Part shown: positions 24,831 to 33,756 of the stretch, in pieces
Layout: every line of letters starts with the position of its first letter
Numbering within the stretch: the stretch's first letter is position 1
Assembly: GCA_024679565.1 (NCBI GenBank)
Contig: JAIBDD010000001.1
Coordinates: 1-64,000 of the forward strand
From: Bacteroidota bacterium
GTDB lineage: Bacteria; Bacteroidota; Bacteroidia; NS11-12g; UBA9320
Length of the DNA: 64,000 nucleotides
Direction: 5' to 3'
The notes under the pieces: model-generated
What the model was told of the DNA's origin: nothing
What the model saw: the letters and a program-made list of their open reading frames with translations, nothing else
The model's database searches: none
Position numbers and translations under genes: made by a program

Positions 24831-26882
24831 CTATTGAACCGTTAGTGGCTTGGTAAACGTACCAAAGTCAGTAACCAATTGAACGTAATAAACACCTTTC
24901 GTTAAGTTCGAAACATCAACGTCAACTGTGTTTTCACCAGCGTTCAAAATACCTGCATTAGAAACAGCTACTTCTTGACCAGATACATTGATTACAGATA
25001 CTTTTACATCTGAACCTGTTGTTAAATCAAAATTAACACTAGTTACATCCGTTGCTGGATTTGGATACATAGTGAATTTACTCTCTTGAGTCATGTCGAC
25101 AACACTAGTATTAGTTTGTGTTGCATAAGTCGCTTGATGAACTTCTTTAGTCGAAGCATTTTGAATCCATACCGCGATGATTAGGTCTTCAAACTCTTCA
25201 ACTGAGTGCGCTGTATTGTGGTTTATCCAGTTTGCACTTTGACCATCAAAAGGAAGTCTATAATCACCTTTAAAATTCCAAGTGAATTTGCGTTCAACCT
25301 TTGTGTCTTTCTTTAAGCTTCCAAGGTTAACTCCAACTCCGCCAGTCATCATTTTCTTCATGACATTTTCGAATTCAGCTTCACCGTTTGTTTTTTCGTT
25401 ATTGAAAGTAAGTTTCTCCATGATTGCCACATGTAATGTATTATTACCTTGGAAATCTGATGCTGGATTTACTTCAACATTTAATTCAACATGTTTACCC
25501 CATTGAATTGACTCTGCAGTTATTTCCATAAAGGCTGGCATACCTGTAGCGTCCGAATGCATTTGAGACGTAAATGATGATGCATTACCATCCCATCCAC
25601 CGTCAACTTCCATTCTTGGAATTGAGTTTATTGAATAGAAATTACGTCGTTCGTTTGATTCAGCTGTACAGTATGGATCACCAGTACCTGGCCAACTTTG
25701 TTGATACTTGATGTACACGCATTCGTCTTCTTTACCTTCGATGACACCGTGAAAGTTGACGTTACCTGGCGTACATGGCCCACAGGTTGAAGAAGTAAAT
25801 ACTTCGTATAGTGGTTTACGTACATATACTTTGTCGTGAACACGGATGTTTGTTGTGATTTCGTCATTGTCGGTATTTGCATCCGTCATTTGATTTGGGT
25901 TTGATGTCCAAATTTTAATTTCGTATGCGTCAGAACTAGGAGGAGCAAAGCCAGTAGCATGCTCAAAGTCGTAATAAACACCACTTGCGATATTAACACC
26001 TGTTACATTTTCAGTAACAGTTGCGCCACCATTAACAGAGTAGTTAAGGTCATAGCTTGTTAAAGCTGTTGCACCAATATTTCTGAATTCTCCTTTGATT
26101 TTAATGCTGCCTCCAGCTAATTCATAATCGCTTGCCATGTTAGTGCTAACCATCATTAAATCATTGTCTGGTTGAGTGCCAGGGTAGAAAGTGTAGTATA
26201 CGTTATCGGCAGGTGTGAAGTCGTTGCCAGCTCTTCCTTCCACTGCTGGAGAACCTGGAAGACCGATTGCTGTTGTGCTGTTAATCTGAATACCAGCAGA
26301 AACTTGTGGTTTTTCTGTACAAGCTGCGCCAGAAGCGGTAACACATTGGTTTCTTTGGTCAACGATATAAACGTTGTTGGTACCTTCTTCAAGAACGATA
26401 CTCCAATATGCCCAACCATTTTGAATATTTGCATTTCCAGCAGTGTTCATTTGAACCCAAAATTGTCTGTTAGGAGATGATCCAAAAGTTTTACTGATAA
26501 TGAAATCACCAGTACCCACAGTTAAACCCCATACTGCAATAGTGTTATCAGGAAGACTAGCACTAGGTAATGCAGCTGCTGTAGTTCCTGGGTAAGAGCT
26601 AGGTGTTCCGAAAGTCAGTAAACCTGGAGCCACTTTACAAGATGTGTAATCAGTACCGTTAAAGTTAAACGTAAAAGGAATAGTAATGTCTCCAGACCAA
26701 GCAGTTGCCGGACCAGTGATGATCGTTGTCCATCCACCTGGCAAACCTCCACCAACAGGATATTCATTATCGTTGTTAATTCCTTTAGGATTTTGTCCTA
26801 AATCCCAATCTAGATGATAATACTGAGCAGAGCCAGCGATACTCATCATTAAAGCAAAAGCTAAAAGCGTAAATTTTCTCAT
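24831..26882 (-). CDS. Secreted Omp28-like thioredoxin-fold protein with T9SS type A sorting domain
   Basis: A 683-residue exported protein. Signal peptide ends near GSA-QY. Residues 25-240 form a beta-rich region with FTFNFNGTDYTSCKVAPG and WAYWSIVLEEGTNNVYI. A CARDB-like segment at about 245-350 follows (NDNDEITTNIRV). At 360-375 comes a thioredoxin-type redox motif, FTSSTCGPCTPGN (CGPC at 367-370), as in Omp28-related proteins. The C-terminus is a T9SS type A tail: KFTMYPNPATDVTSVNFDL to GVYYVQLVTDFGTF. It is therefore carried through the outer membrane and probably anchored to the surface. A role in extracellular thiol chemistry is inferred. Its -7 element is at 26915-26922. Confidence 0.87.
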   Translation of the reverse strand: MRKFTLLAFALMMSIAGSAQYYHLDWDLGQNPKGINNDNEYPVGGGLPGGWTTIITGPATAWSGDITIPFTFNFNGTDYTSCKVAPGLLTFGTPSSYPGTTAAALPSASLPDNTIAVWGLTVGTGDFIISKTFGSSPNRQFWVQMNTAGNANIQNGWAYWSIVLEEGTNNVYIVDQRNQCVTASGAACTEKPQVSAGIQINSTTAIGLPGSPAVEGRAGNDFTPADNVYYTFYPGTQPDNDLMMVSTNMASDYELAGGSIKIKGEFRNIGATALTSYDLNYSVNGGATVTENVTGVNIASGVYYDFEHATGFAPPSSDAYEIKIWTSNPNQMTDANTDNDEITTNIRVHDKVYVRKPLYEVFTSSTCGPCTPGNVNFHGVIEGKEDECVYIKYQQSWPGTGDPYCTAESNERRNFYSINSIPRMEVDGGWDGNASSFTSQMHSDATGMPAFMEITAESIQWGKHVELNVEVNPASDFQGNNTLHVAIMEKLTFNNEKTNGEAEFENVMKKMMTGGVGVNLGSLKKDTKVERKFTWNFKGDYRLPFDGQSANWINHNTAHSVEEFEDLIIAVWIQNASTKEVHQATYATQTNTSVVDMTQESKFTMYPNPATDVTSVNFDLTTGSDVKVSVINVSGQEVAVSNAGILNAGENTVDVDVSNLTKGVYYVQLVTDFGTFTKPLTVQ

Positions 26883-26914
26883 TCTATATGTGAACTAATT
26901 TTAATGTTAAACCC

Positions 26915-26922
26915 CAAAAATA
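26915..26922 (-). promoter_or_regulatory. -7 promoter element (TAnnTTTG) for the T9SS Omp28-like gene
   Basis: The minus strand reads TATTTTTG, a perfect match, 32 bases before the ATG at 26882. Confidence 0.55.
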
Positions 26923-26971
26923 AGGTTTTTATACTGTAGTTCAGCGCTAGAAGAGGGGATGAATAAAAATA

Positions 26972-27556
26972 TTACAAAAGTGCCAGAAACTCAGACTGTA
27001 CCTCGTTCGACTTATCTTTGGTATACCACTTGTGAAGTGAAATTTTGAACTCTTCTGGAGTTTCAGTCCCTGGATTTTTCTTATGTGCAAGAAACATATT
27101 TTGTGCAACTTGTGGACGCGAGCCCCATGTGAATAGAACATTGTTGTCACTATCCACCGAAATAAGCTTTGGTATTGATCGTCCGCCATTCGTTAAAAAT
27201 GCGTCCATAACATCCAAATTTGCATTCCTCTCAATGATCTGTAGATCAATATTATCACTAATAGATGCCATTTTGTTTATGATAGGCAGGTTTTGAGCAG
27301 CATCTCCACACCATGCTTCCGAAATCACTATCCAACGCTGAGATTGATTTAAGTTTCCTAGAGTGGCAATTACATCAGGACGAAAAGTCAATCGCTTATT
27401 TAAGCGTTGCATACGTTTTAAGTTTAGTGAGGTGAAATCAATTAATTTTTGACTTTGGTTAGGACCGGATGTCATATTACGAGATACCAGCGATTCTACC
27501 AACGCCATGTAGTCTGCGTAACTAAACGTTTTTTTAAGGGCAAATTCAAATTTCAT
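26972..27556 (-). CDS. Thioredoxin family protein
   Basis: A 194-residue cytosolic protein with a helical N-terminus and a thioredoxin fold from about residue 70. The active-site region reads ISEAWCGDAAQNLPI, so only the first cysteine (C83) of the usual CxxC is present. The cis-proline region is RSIPKLISVDSDN. This matches the short thioredoxin family common in Bacillus and Bacteroidota, with a CxDA-type site. It lies 18 bases downstream of the cysteine desulfurase gene, suggesting a sulfur or thiol role in one operon. Confidence 0.85.
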   Translation of the reverse strand: MKFEFALKKTFSYADYMALVESLVSRNMTSGPNQSQKLIDFTSLNLKRMQRLNKRLTFRPDVIATLGNLNQSQRWIVISEAWCGDAAQNLPIINKMASISDNIDLQIIERNANLDVMDAFLTNGGRSIPKLISVDSDNNVLFTWGSRPQVAQNMFLAHKKNPGTETPEEFKISLHKWYTKDKSNEVQSEFLALL

Positions 27557-27574
27557 GAATTTCTTTTATTGTTG

Positions 27575-28732
27575 TTAGATAACAACGGTTTCCGACACCA
27601 ATAGTTTTGATAAAACTTCAATAGCGTAATCGACGTCTTCTTTTTTTGTGAATCGACCAAATGAAAAACGTATTGCCTTTCGATTGGTATCATGCTGAAT
27701 GGCATTGAGCACATGTGATCCAGTTGATGCGCCAGAGTTACACGCAGAACCTCCAGAACAACATACACCTTCAATGTCTAATTGAAACAATAATAATTCA
27801 TTGTTTGGCTGTGGAGAGAGTGAGCAATTCAGAACTGTATACAAACCACCTTCAAAGGTATTTATGCCGTTAAACTCAACACTTGGTAGTTTGGATTGGA
27901 TAGACTGCATCATATACGTCTTTATCCCAAATATGTGTTTTTGCTCTTCTTCAATGTTTGCAAAAGCTATTTCCAAAGCCTTTGCCAGACCTACAATGCC
28001 AACTACATTTTCCGTTCCTGCACGTTGGTTACTTTCTTGTCCACCACCAGTAATTAAAGGTTTGAGGTTTAAGTTTTTATTGACATACAAAAAGCCAATA
28101 CCTTTTGGTCCGTTTAATTTATGTGCCGAACAGGTAAGGAAGTCAGCACCAAACGCTTTTACGTCGCATACATAATGACCCATGGTTTGCACTGTGTCGC
28201 TATGAAAAAGACAATTATTGGCCTTCGCAATAGAAGAAACACGTTTGTAATCTAATAAGGTTCCCAATTCATTATTAGCGTGCATAAGGCTAATTAGGGC
28301 ACCATTGTATTGTTTGGCAATCGATTCTAAATGGTCTAAGTCAACTGATCCTTTTGAATCAACTTGCACCAAGTGTAGTTCGATTATTCCTTTAGCCTCT
28401 AACTCTTCACATGTACCAATAACGGCTTTGTGCTCAATAGGAGAGGTTATGACATGTGTAACATCTAGATCATTAACGGCACACCTAATGGCCATGTTGT
28501 CGGCCTCGGTTCCTCCAGAGGTAAATATAATTTCTTTGGCGTCAGCTTTTATTGAGGCTGCAATTTGCTTTCTGGCAGTTTCAATTACTGCTTTGGCTTT
28601 TCTACCAATGCTGTGAGATGCAGACGGATTACCGTACGTTTCCTGCATTACGTCAGTCATTGCCTTAATGACCATAGGGTCTAAAGGCGAAGTTGCTGCA
28701 TTGTCTAAATAGACTTTTTTAGGGCTCTGCAT
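27575..28732 (-). CDS. Cysteine desulfurase (IscS/NifS-like)
   Basis: A 385-residue class V aminotransferase-fold PLP enzyme that takes sulfur from cysteine. Motifs are FTSGGTEADNMAI, the PLP lysine K205 in TCSAHKLNGPKG, NQRAGTENVVG, and the persulfide cysteine C331 in CSGGSACNSGAS. The short active-site loop suits the IscS/NifS group. No iscU or suf genes are nearby, so it may serve tRNA thiolation or another sulfur pathway. It lies between an arginase-family gene (11 bases upstream) and the thioredoxin-like gene (18 bases downstream). Confidence 0.94.
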   Translation of the reverse strand: MQSPKKVYLDNAATSPLDPMVIKAMTDVMQETYGNPSASHSIGRKAKAVIETARKQIAASIKADAKEIIFTSGGTEADNMAIRCAVNDLDVTHVITSPIEHKAVIGTCEELEAKGIIELHLVQVDSKGSVDLDHLESIAKQYNGALISLMHANNELGTLLDYKRVSSIAKANNCLFHSDTVQTMGHYVCDVKAFGADFLTCSAHKLNGPKGIGFLYVNKNLNLKPLITGGGQESNQRAGTENVVGIVGLAKALEIAFANIEEEQKHIFGIKTYMMQSIQSKLPSVEFNGINTFEGGLYTVLNCSLSPQPNNELLLFQLDIEGVCCSGGSACNSGASTGSHVLNAIQHDTNRKAIRFSFGRFTKKEDVDYAIEVLSKLLVSETVVI

Positions 28733-28743
28733 TTTTTAACTAA

Positions 28744-29649
28744 TTATTGTGACTTAAAGTTATCGGGATTTAACGTACAGTATCCCAAAATCTTGTATGC
28801 CAGTTTTGCTAATACATATTGTGATTGTATTTGACCTTTAATAGGTGCGCACTCCACAATATCGAATCCAATTATTTTTTTGTTGCTGCAAATATCTTTC
28901 AATATTTTTAATAATCGATGATAACTTAATCCACCTGGTTCGGGTGTGCCAACACCAGGAACGACGGCTGGATCAATCCCGTCAGCGTCGATTGTTATGT
29001 ACACCGTATCGGTTAAATGTGCACTTATTTGCGCTTCTAAATCATCAGTATGGTTTACCTGGTGATCATAAAATGTCTGAATGCTATCTGAGTCTTTTAT
29101 GGTTTGCGCTTCTTCAACACTTTGAGCACGAACACCAACCTGAGAAATTTGTACATTCAATTCATTGATTCTAGCCATTACACAAGCATGCGAAAGCGTA
29201 TTGCCTTCATAAGAATCGCGCAAATCTGAATGTGCATCGATTTGAAGTATAGACACCTCTTTGCTCACGGAATGTATGGCTTCAAACACACCTAATGTTA
29301 CGGTGTGCTCGGCCCCGAAGCTCATAATAAACTTATCGTTGTTTAGGTGTTTAAGCGTGTTCTCTTTAATGAGTTGCACAGCAGCCTGGTTAACTTTATC
29401 ATCAAAGTTTAGTTCATGTTGTGTACTGATGCCCATCTTGCGATAGGTTTCTTGGTCAAGTTCCTCATCATAATACTCCACAAAGTGAGAAGCTTCTAAC
29501 ATGGCCTGTGGACCTTGCTTAGAGCCAGCTTGATACGAACTGGTGTGTTCGTAAGGCAGAAGCTGTAAAACGACATCAGACGAGTCATAGTCACTCCATT
29601 GGGATTCCTCTATCCCTAAAAAGTTATGTGCCGTATCGTAGAATTTCAC
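28744..29649 (-). CDS. Arginase/agmatinase family ureohydrolase
   Basis: A 301-residue binuclear-manganese hydrolase. Metal ligands are visible in FGAEHTVTLG (His), LQIDAHSDLRD (Asp-His-Asp) and VYITIDADGIDPAVVPGVGTP (two Asp). The last has Ala where SIDID is usual. The PGGLSYHR segment supports the agmatinase group, which makes putrescine and urea from agmatine. Start is GTG 29649; an out-of-frame ATG lies just upstream. It is first in a three-gene operon with the cysteine desulfurase and thioredoxin-like genes and has a perfect -7 box 16 bases upstream. Confidence 0.9.
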   Translation of the reverse strand: MKFYDTAHNFLGIEESQWSDYDSSDVVLQLLPYEHTSSYQAGSKQGPQAMLEASHFVEYYDEELDQETYRKMGISTQHELNFDDKVNQAAVQLIKENTLKHLNNDKFIMSFGAEHTVTLGVFEAIHSVSKEVSILQIDAHSDLRDSYEGNTLSHACVMARINELNVQISQVGVRAQSVEEAQTIKDSDSIQTFYDHQVNHTDDLEAQISAHLTDTVYITIDADGIDPAVVPGVGTPEPGGLSYHRLLKILKDICSNKKIIGFDIVECAPIKGQIQSQYVLAKLAYKILGYCTLNPDNFKSQ

Positions 29650-29665
29650 TTCATCGTATTTTCAA

Positions 29666-29673
29666 CAAAATTA
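29666..29673 (-). promoter_or_regulatory. -7 promoter element (TAnnTTTG) for the agmatinase-desulfurase operon
   Basis: The minus strand reads TAATTTTG, a perfect match, 16 bases before the GTG start at 29649. Confidence 0.55.
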
Positions 29674-29747
29674 TACTTTTAGACATCTGTTTGATGAGGT
29701 ATTGAATTTTTGAACTAAAACATCTTTATTGCAACAAAGTAAAACCT

Positions 29748-30302
29748 ATGGAAAACCTTAATAAAATACTTATTGCGTTCCTGATTGTCGGATTTCTTTC
29801 CAGTTGTACGCAACGCAGATACAGTCATGTTACTGGATTTCAGCTCAACAATAAAGCGAAGACTGCAAAAACATTTAGGTCAGGTCATTACGTGGCTACT
29901 GATAAAACTACGTTTCATGTAGATGTTGTTGACGCAAAACGTCTAGTGACCGACAACAGTGAAACAATTGAAGTGCCGCCAACCCAAGTAAACGCACCAC
30001 AGGTATTTAAGAAAAGGAATAAGTCATCGAAATCTACCATGTCGGTAAACGAAGTCAAGTCGTTACCAAAGCTTTTAAAAGAAGTGAATCAGGTCACCGC
30101 GCCACAGAACGTATACAAAAAGGTTAAAAAGGGTGTGGCCAAAAAAACAAAAGCAGGTGGACTGATCTATTGGATATTGGTCTTAATCCTGGTAATCTTA
30201 ATCGTGTCTTTATTAGAAACTGTGTTAGGAACAGCACTAACCAGAATTATCATTACTGTTGCTTTAATTGCCTTTATTGGGCACTTAATCGGTATTTGGT
30301 AA
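29748..30302 (+). CDS. Lipoprotein with two C-terminal transmembrane helices, function unknown
   Basis: A 184-residue protein with a lipoprotein signal peptide (IVGFLSSC, lipid cysteine near 20), a basic, disordered middle (KKRNKSSKSTMSV, KKVKKGVAKKTKAGG), and a C-terminal hydrophobic pair (LIYWILVLILVILIVSLL and ALTRIIITVALIAFIGHLIG). The combination of lipobox and C-terminal membrane helices occurs in many small Bacteroidota membrane proteins of unknown role. It stands between two minus-strand genes, converging on efp with a 7-base gap. Confidence 0.7.
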   Translation: MENLNKILIAFLIVGFLSSCTQRRYSHVTGFQLNNKAKTAKTFRSGHYVATDKTTFHVDVVDAKRLVTDNSETIEVPPTQVNAPQVFKKRNKSSKSTMSVNEVKSLPKLLKEVNQVTAPQNVYKKVKKGVAKKTKAGGLIYWILVLILVILIVSLLETVLGTALTRIIITVALIAFIGHLIGIW

Positions 30303-30309
30303 TAGCGGG

Positions 30310-30870
30310 TTATTTAGCGCGTTCTACATATTCACCTGTGCGCGCATCAACCTTAATCATTTCGCCTTGTTGAACAAACAACGGAACTTGTACAACAGCT
30401 CCTGTTTCCAGCGTTGCTGGTTTTAAAGGGTTGTTTGCTGTATCTCCTTTAATACCTGGTTCTGAATAGGTAATCTCCAGAATCACATGATTTGGAGCAT
30501 CCGCCATTATTGGATTGCCATCGTCAAAATAGACAGATAGCATCATTTCTTCCTTGATAAACTGCATGGCATCACCAACCATATCCTGAGGAATTTGAAC
30601 CTGTTCAAAGGTTTCTGTGTCCATCATAATAAGGTTTGTACCTTCTTTATATAGGTATTGCATTTCTTTTTCATCGACACGCACTACGTCGATTGATTCG
30701 CCAGATCTAAATCGCGTTTCTGACGATTTGCCGGTGATTGCGTTTTTCATTTTAACTTGATAGAAAGCACCACCCTTGCCTGGCATGGTGTGTTTATATT
30801 CTACCACACGGCATAATTGACCTTGGTGTCTAATGAAAAGCCCGCGTGATAAATCTGATGTAGATGCCAT
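30310..30870 (-). CDS. efp: Translation elongation factor P
   Basis: A 186-residue protein that rescues ribosomes stalled at consecutive prolines. The KOW-like N-terminal domain has the loop PGKGGAF with lysine K32 at the position modified in other species. The OB domains contain YFDDGNPIMADAP, VILEITYSEPGIKGDTANN and VPLFVQQGEMIKVDARTGEY. Length is standard. No modification gene (epmA, epmB, earP) is adjacent. A perfect -7 box lies 17 bases upstream. The T9SS protein at 52040 contains a four-proline run, a likely client. Confidence 0.97.
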   Translation of the reverse strand: MASTSDLSRGLFIRHQGQLCRVVEYKHTMPGKGGAFYQVKMKNAITGKSSETRFRSGESIDVVRVDEKEMQYLYKEGTNLIMMDTETFEQVQIPQDMVGDAMQFIKEEMMLSVYFDDGNPIMADAPNHVILEITYSEPGIKGDTANNPLKPATLETGAVVQVPLFVQQGEMIKVDARTGEYVERAK

Positions 30871-30887
30871 TACTAAATAATTTTCGA

Positions 30888-30895
30888 CAAAAATA
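30888..30895 (-). promoter_or_regulatory. -7 promoter element (TAnnTTTG) for efp
   Basis: The minus strand reads TATTTTTG, a perfect match, 17 bases before the ATG at 30870. It lies between efp and the upstream heme oxygenase gene. Confidence 0.55.
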
Positions 30896-30906
30896 TAATT
30901 CTATTG

Positions 30907-31491
30907 CTAAGAATCGAGATTCAATGATTTTGCGTTGATAAAACAAGACTCCATTTCTTTAAAACACCTTCTTGCCCATTCAATCGCCTCATCTTGCTCT
31001 TGAGGATGTTCTACGGTATTTAATTGCGCTAAAAAAGATTTCCAAAATGGAATTAAGTTTTGTCCGTACCCTCCATAAAAATCAAAACTACAGCCCGATA
31101 AATGTGGGTTAAGTTTTAGCTGCTTTTCAATCATAGCTCCACCTAGCGTAGAACCCTCTATAACATACATCCTGCCTAAAAACTGAGCCAATGTGCTTGG
31201 TGCTTCCAGAGATGACGTGTTTATGCTTTCTGGGTCGATACCCAAAGCCTTTAAGTCATTTTCTAGCAAAGTGGTTTTAGTTCGCTGCTCGAGTTGTAAA
31301 GCAGTAGTGTCTATTTCTAGTTGCAAATCCCATTGCTTTTCCCATGGAGCTATATACCGATAGTTGGCCGTAAGCAGCTGTGCGTATTGCGTTTTGGTCA
31401 AACTCCTGTCCATTATTTCTTTCCCATAACTATGACGCTCGGCATTTTTATGATCTTCAGCGGTGGATGATTTTATACGTTCGTGTAACAT
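30907..31491 (-). CDS. Heme oxygenase-like protein
   Basis: A 194-residue all-helical protein of the bacterial heme oxygenase (BphO/HemO) family. The proximal histidine is probably in SSTAEDHKNAERH. The distal helix shows YVIEGSTLGGAMIEKQL with the conserved glycines, and FYGGYGQNLIPFWKSFLAQ follows. It would open heme to biliverdin, iron and CO. No bacteriophytochrome gene is adjacent, so an iron-release role is as likely as chromophore supply. It is divergent from the B12 riboswitch operon. Confidence 0.85.
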   Translation of the reverse strand: MLHERIKSSTAEDHKNAERHSYGKEIMDRSLTKTQYAQLLTANYRYIAPWEKQWDLQLEIDTTALQLEQRTKTTLLENDLKALGIDPESINTSSLEAPSTLAQFLGRMYVIEGSTLGGAMIEKQLKLNPHLSGCSFDFYGGYGQNLIPFWKSFLAQLNTVEHPQEQDEAIEWARRCFKEMESCFINAKSLNLDS

Positions 31492-31688
31492 TATTTGGAA
31501 TGATGTAAAATGAAAGATACAAGTATAGTTTGGCTATTCGAAAAATCACCAATCAATATCAAATATTTGCTATACGAATTTGTTTTTACACGAAGTACTT
31601 TAAGTCAAATGTCTAATTATAAACGCTAGACAGTCAGGCTATTAACAATACGTTGATAGATTGTGTTACCTAGCTTCATATACGTGGT

Positions 31689-31696
31689 TATCTTTG
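31689..31696 (+). promoter_or_regulatory. -7 promoter element (TAnnTTTG) upstream of the cobalamin riboswitch
   Basis: TATCTTTG matches TAnnTTTG exactly and lies about 5-10 bases before the 5' end of the predicted aptamer, so transcription would begin right at the riboswitch. Confidence 0.6.
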
Positions 31697-31699
31697 CTT

Positions 31700-31872
31700 A
31701 GATTTTGGTTCTTCTTATTCAATAAGAACAGAGAGATGAAAATGGGAATAAGGTGTAAAACCTTTACTGTACCCGCAGCTGTAAGCTCAACATATTTGAA
31801 ATCATTCTTTTGTCACTGACCGTCTAATCGCGTTGGGAAGACGATTTCAAGAGTAAGTCAGAAGACCTGCCA
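31700..31872 (+). promoter_or_regulatory. Cobalamin (vitamin B12) riboswitch aptamer
   Basis: Sequence shows the conserved order of a cobalamin riboswitch. A 5' hairpin (GTTCTT / AAGAAC) is followed by GGGAATAAGGTGTAAAACCT, then ACTGTACCCGCAGCTGTAAGC (31766-31785 region), TGTCACTGACC, TTGGGAAGACG, and finally the B12 box AGTCAGAAGACCTGCC at 31856-31871. Binding of adenosyl- or methylcobalamin should repress the downstream operon. The whole gap 31492-31932 contains nothing else but this element, its promoter and the expression platform. Subclass cannot be set by eye. Confidence 0.95.
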
Positions 31873-31921
31873 ATATCAGCGATTGTAACACTTTCGGGTT
31901 AAAAGTGGAGCAGGTTTTTTA
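31865..31921 (+). terminator. Riboswitch expression platform / intrinsic terminator
   Basis: A nested hairpin can form between CACTTT (31889-31894) and AAAGTG (31902-31907). An outer pairing of ACCTGC (31865-31870, in the B12 box) with GCAGGT (31910-31915) is followed by a run of T. The outer arm shares bases with the aptamer's B12 box, as expected for a ligand-dependent switch. The TTG start of the first gene is at 31933. Confidence 0.65.
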
Positions 31922-31932
31922 TTATCATTCAT

Positions 31933-33756
31933 TTGAAACAACATCTTATCGTTTGCGTTGCAACCTTATGGGTATCAGCCTTTACTGCATTTGCACAGAT
32001 GGACTCTGTTGTGCTAGACAGCACGCATATCTCTATTCGTGGAGAAGTTGAAAGATTCAAAATTGATACTTTCATAGGGTCGGATGTTGATTTTATTGGG
32101 AATGTTTTGACTCAGCAAGCACTGGTATTTGTTAAACCAGCGAGCGGAACGGCTTTGTCAACAATAAGCATTCGAGGAGGCACGCCTGAACAAACAGCCG
32201 TTTACTGGAATGGCATTAGTCTACAAAATACATTGAACGGTAACGTGGATCTAAATCTGCTACCAGCGATGGTATTTGACGAAGTCAACGTAAATAACAC
32301 CAATTCCGTGAGAACTGGAAGTGGCGGCACTGCGGGGAATGTAGAACTTAACAATGGCAAGATTGATACATCAAACACGTTAAAGTTTAATACGGGTTTT
32401 GGGTCTTTTAACACATTGAATGCCTCATTTAAAGCAACCGTAATCAACAAGAAGAACCGCTTAAGTATTTTGTCTTATGTGCAGAAAAGTGACAACAATT
32501 ACCCTATTAATTCGGTATTCTCATCCGGACCAAAGCGTTTAGAAAATGCGGAGTATCTGATGGCTGGAACGCTCTACCAGCAGGAGTTCTCAATAAAAAA
32601 CAACAACCCTATACACATTAGATTTTGGGCGCAAAATGCGCAACGAAACATACCAGCCACCTTGTTAGAATCCGAATCTAAAAAAAATCAAATCGATAGA
32701 AGTGTGCGTTTTCAATCAGATTGGTCAAAATTGTTTGATAAAACAGAAATGAAAATTATCGTTGGATCATTTATAGAATCCCTCGCGTACAATGATTCAG
32801 TTTCAGAAATCTATACAACTTATGGATTTATAAATAATACAGCACTTGTACATCTAAAGCGGAAGTTCGACAAGCATGTACAAGCAGGCCTAGATTTTGA
32901 GTTGCGACATTTTGGAGCAGATGCGGATACATTTTATGCCCAAAGTCGGGTAGAGGTGAGTGAGGGCGCTCACCTAAAACTAAAATTAAAGAAGTGGCAA
33001 GGTCATTTTGGAGCGCGCTTTGTTCAGTTTACCAACACAACAGATTTGCCCATTTTGTATGCCGTACAAGTAAATCGTAAAATCTCTAACAAATGGAGCG
33101 TATTGGGCTCATTTACAACTAATTATAGGCTCCCAACGTTTAATAGTCTTTTTTGGAGACCTGGTGGTAATCCAGGTCTTATTGCAGAAAAAAGTACAAT
33201 TGCAGAACTATCGACTCAGTTAAAAACAAGCCATGTGTCTGTGCTGGCTACAGTTTTTAGTAACGACATTTATGATCAAATACGTTGGCTGCCCGGTAAA
33301 TCGGGAGTGTTTGAAGCACAACAAGTTCTAAATCAATTACAGTGGAATAGAGGAGTAGAGATTACCGCGAAAACGCAGTATAAAAAGCTCCAATTGGATG
33401 GAGGAGCGACAAAGCTCATTTCCACCGTAAAAAAAGACAAAACAAAGAAACAACAGAGCTATGTGCCGATGCATCAAGGGTATATAAATGCTGGGTACAC
33501 TCATCGACGTTGGCAAGCACGGTATGGCATTCAATGGGTGTCAAAACGTTTTATAGATACGGAAAATACTGAATTTGTGCCTGCTTATTTACTCCATCAA
33601 GTTCAAGCGCAGTTTGGATATAAAGCGTTTAAAATCAATGTAATAGCAAGAAACTTGGCGAACTTGGATTATACGGTTTTACCATTTCGTCCAAATCCAC
33701 CACGCAATTATCAAATAGACATTTCTTACACAATTAATAAACACAAAACTCAATGA
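31933..33756 (+). CDS. btuB: BtuB-like TonB-dependent vitamin B12 receptor
   Basis: A 607-residue outer-membrane receptor. A signal peptide (cleaved near AFA-QM) is followed directly by a plug domain: QALVFVKPASGTALSTISIRG, QTAVYWNGISLQNTLNG and NSVRTGSGGTAGNVELNNG. A 22-strand-type barrel follows, with NFNVIARNLANLDY-like and YQIDISYTINK ends. It imports corrinoids across the outer membrane using TonB energy. The cobalamin riboswitch directly upstream gives strong substrate evidence. Start is TTG 31933; no ATG precedes the signal peptide. The next gene overlaps by ATGA. Confidence 0.93.
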   Translation: MKQHLIVCVATLWVSAFTAFAQMDSVVLDSTHISIRGEVERFKIDTFIGSDVDFIGNVLTQQALVFVKPASGTALSTISIRGGTPEQTAVYWNGISLQNTLNGNVDLNLLPAMVFDEVNVNNTNSVRTGSGGTAGNVELNNGKIDTSNTLKFNTGFGSFNTLNASFKATVINKKNRLSILSYVQKSDNNYPINSVFSSGPKRLENAEYLMAGTLYQQEFSIKNNNPIHIRFWAQNAQRNIPATLLESESKKNQIDRSVRFQSDWSKLFDKTEMKIIVGSFIESLAYNDSVSEIYTTYGFINNTALVHLKRKFDKHVQAGLDFELRHFGADADTFYAQSRVEVSEGAHLKLKLKKWQGHFGARFVQFTNTTDLPILYAVQVNRKISNKWSVLGSFTTNYRLPTFNSLFWRPGGNPGLIAEKSTIAELSTQLKTSHVSVLATVFSNDIYDQIRWLPGKSGVFEAQQVLNQLQWNRGVEITAKTQYKKLQLDGGATKLISTVKKDKTKKQQSYVPMHQGYINAGYTHRRWQARYGIQWVSKRFIDTENTEFVPAYLLHQVQAQFGYKAFKINVIARNLANLDYTVLPFRPNPPRNYQIDISYTINKHKTQ

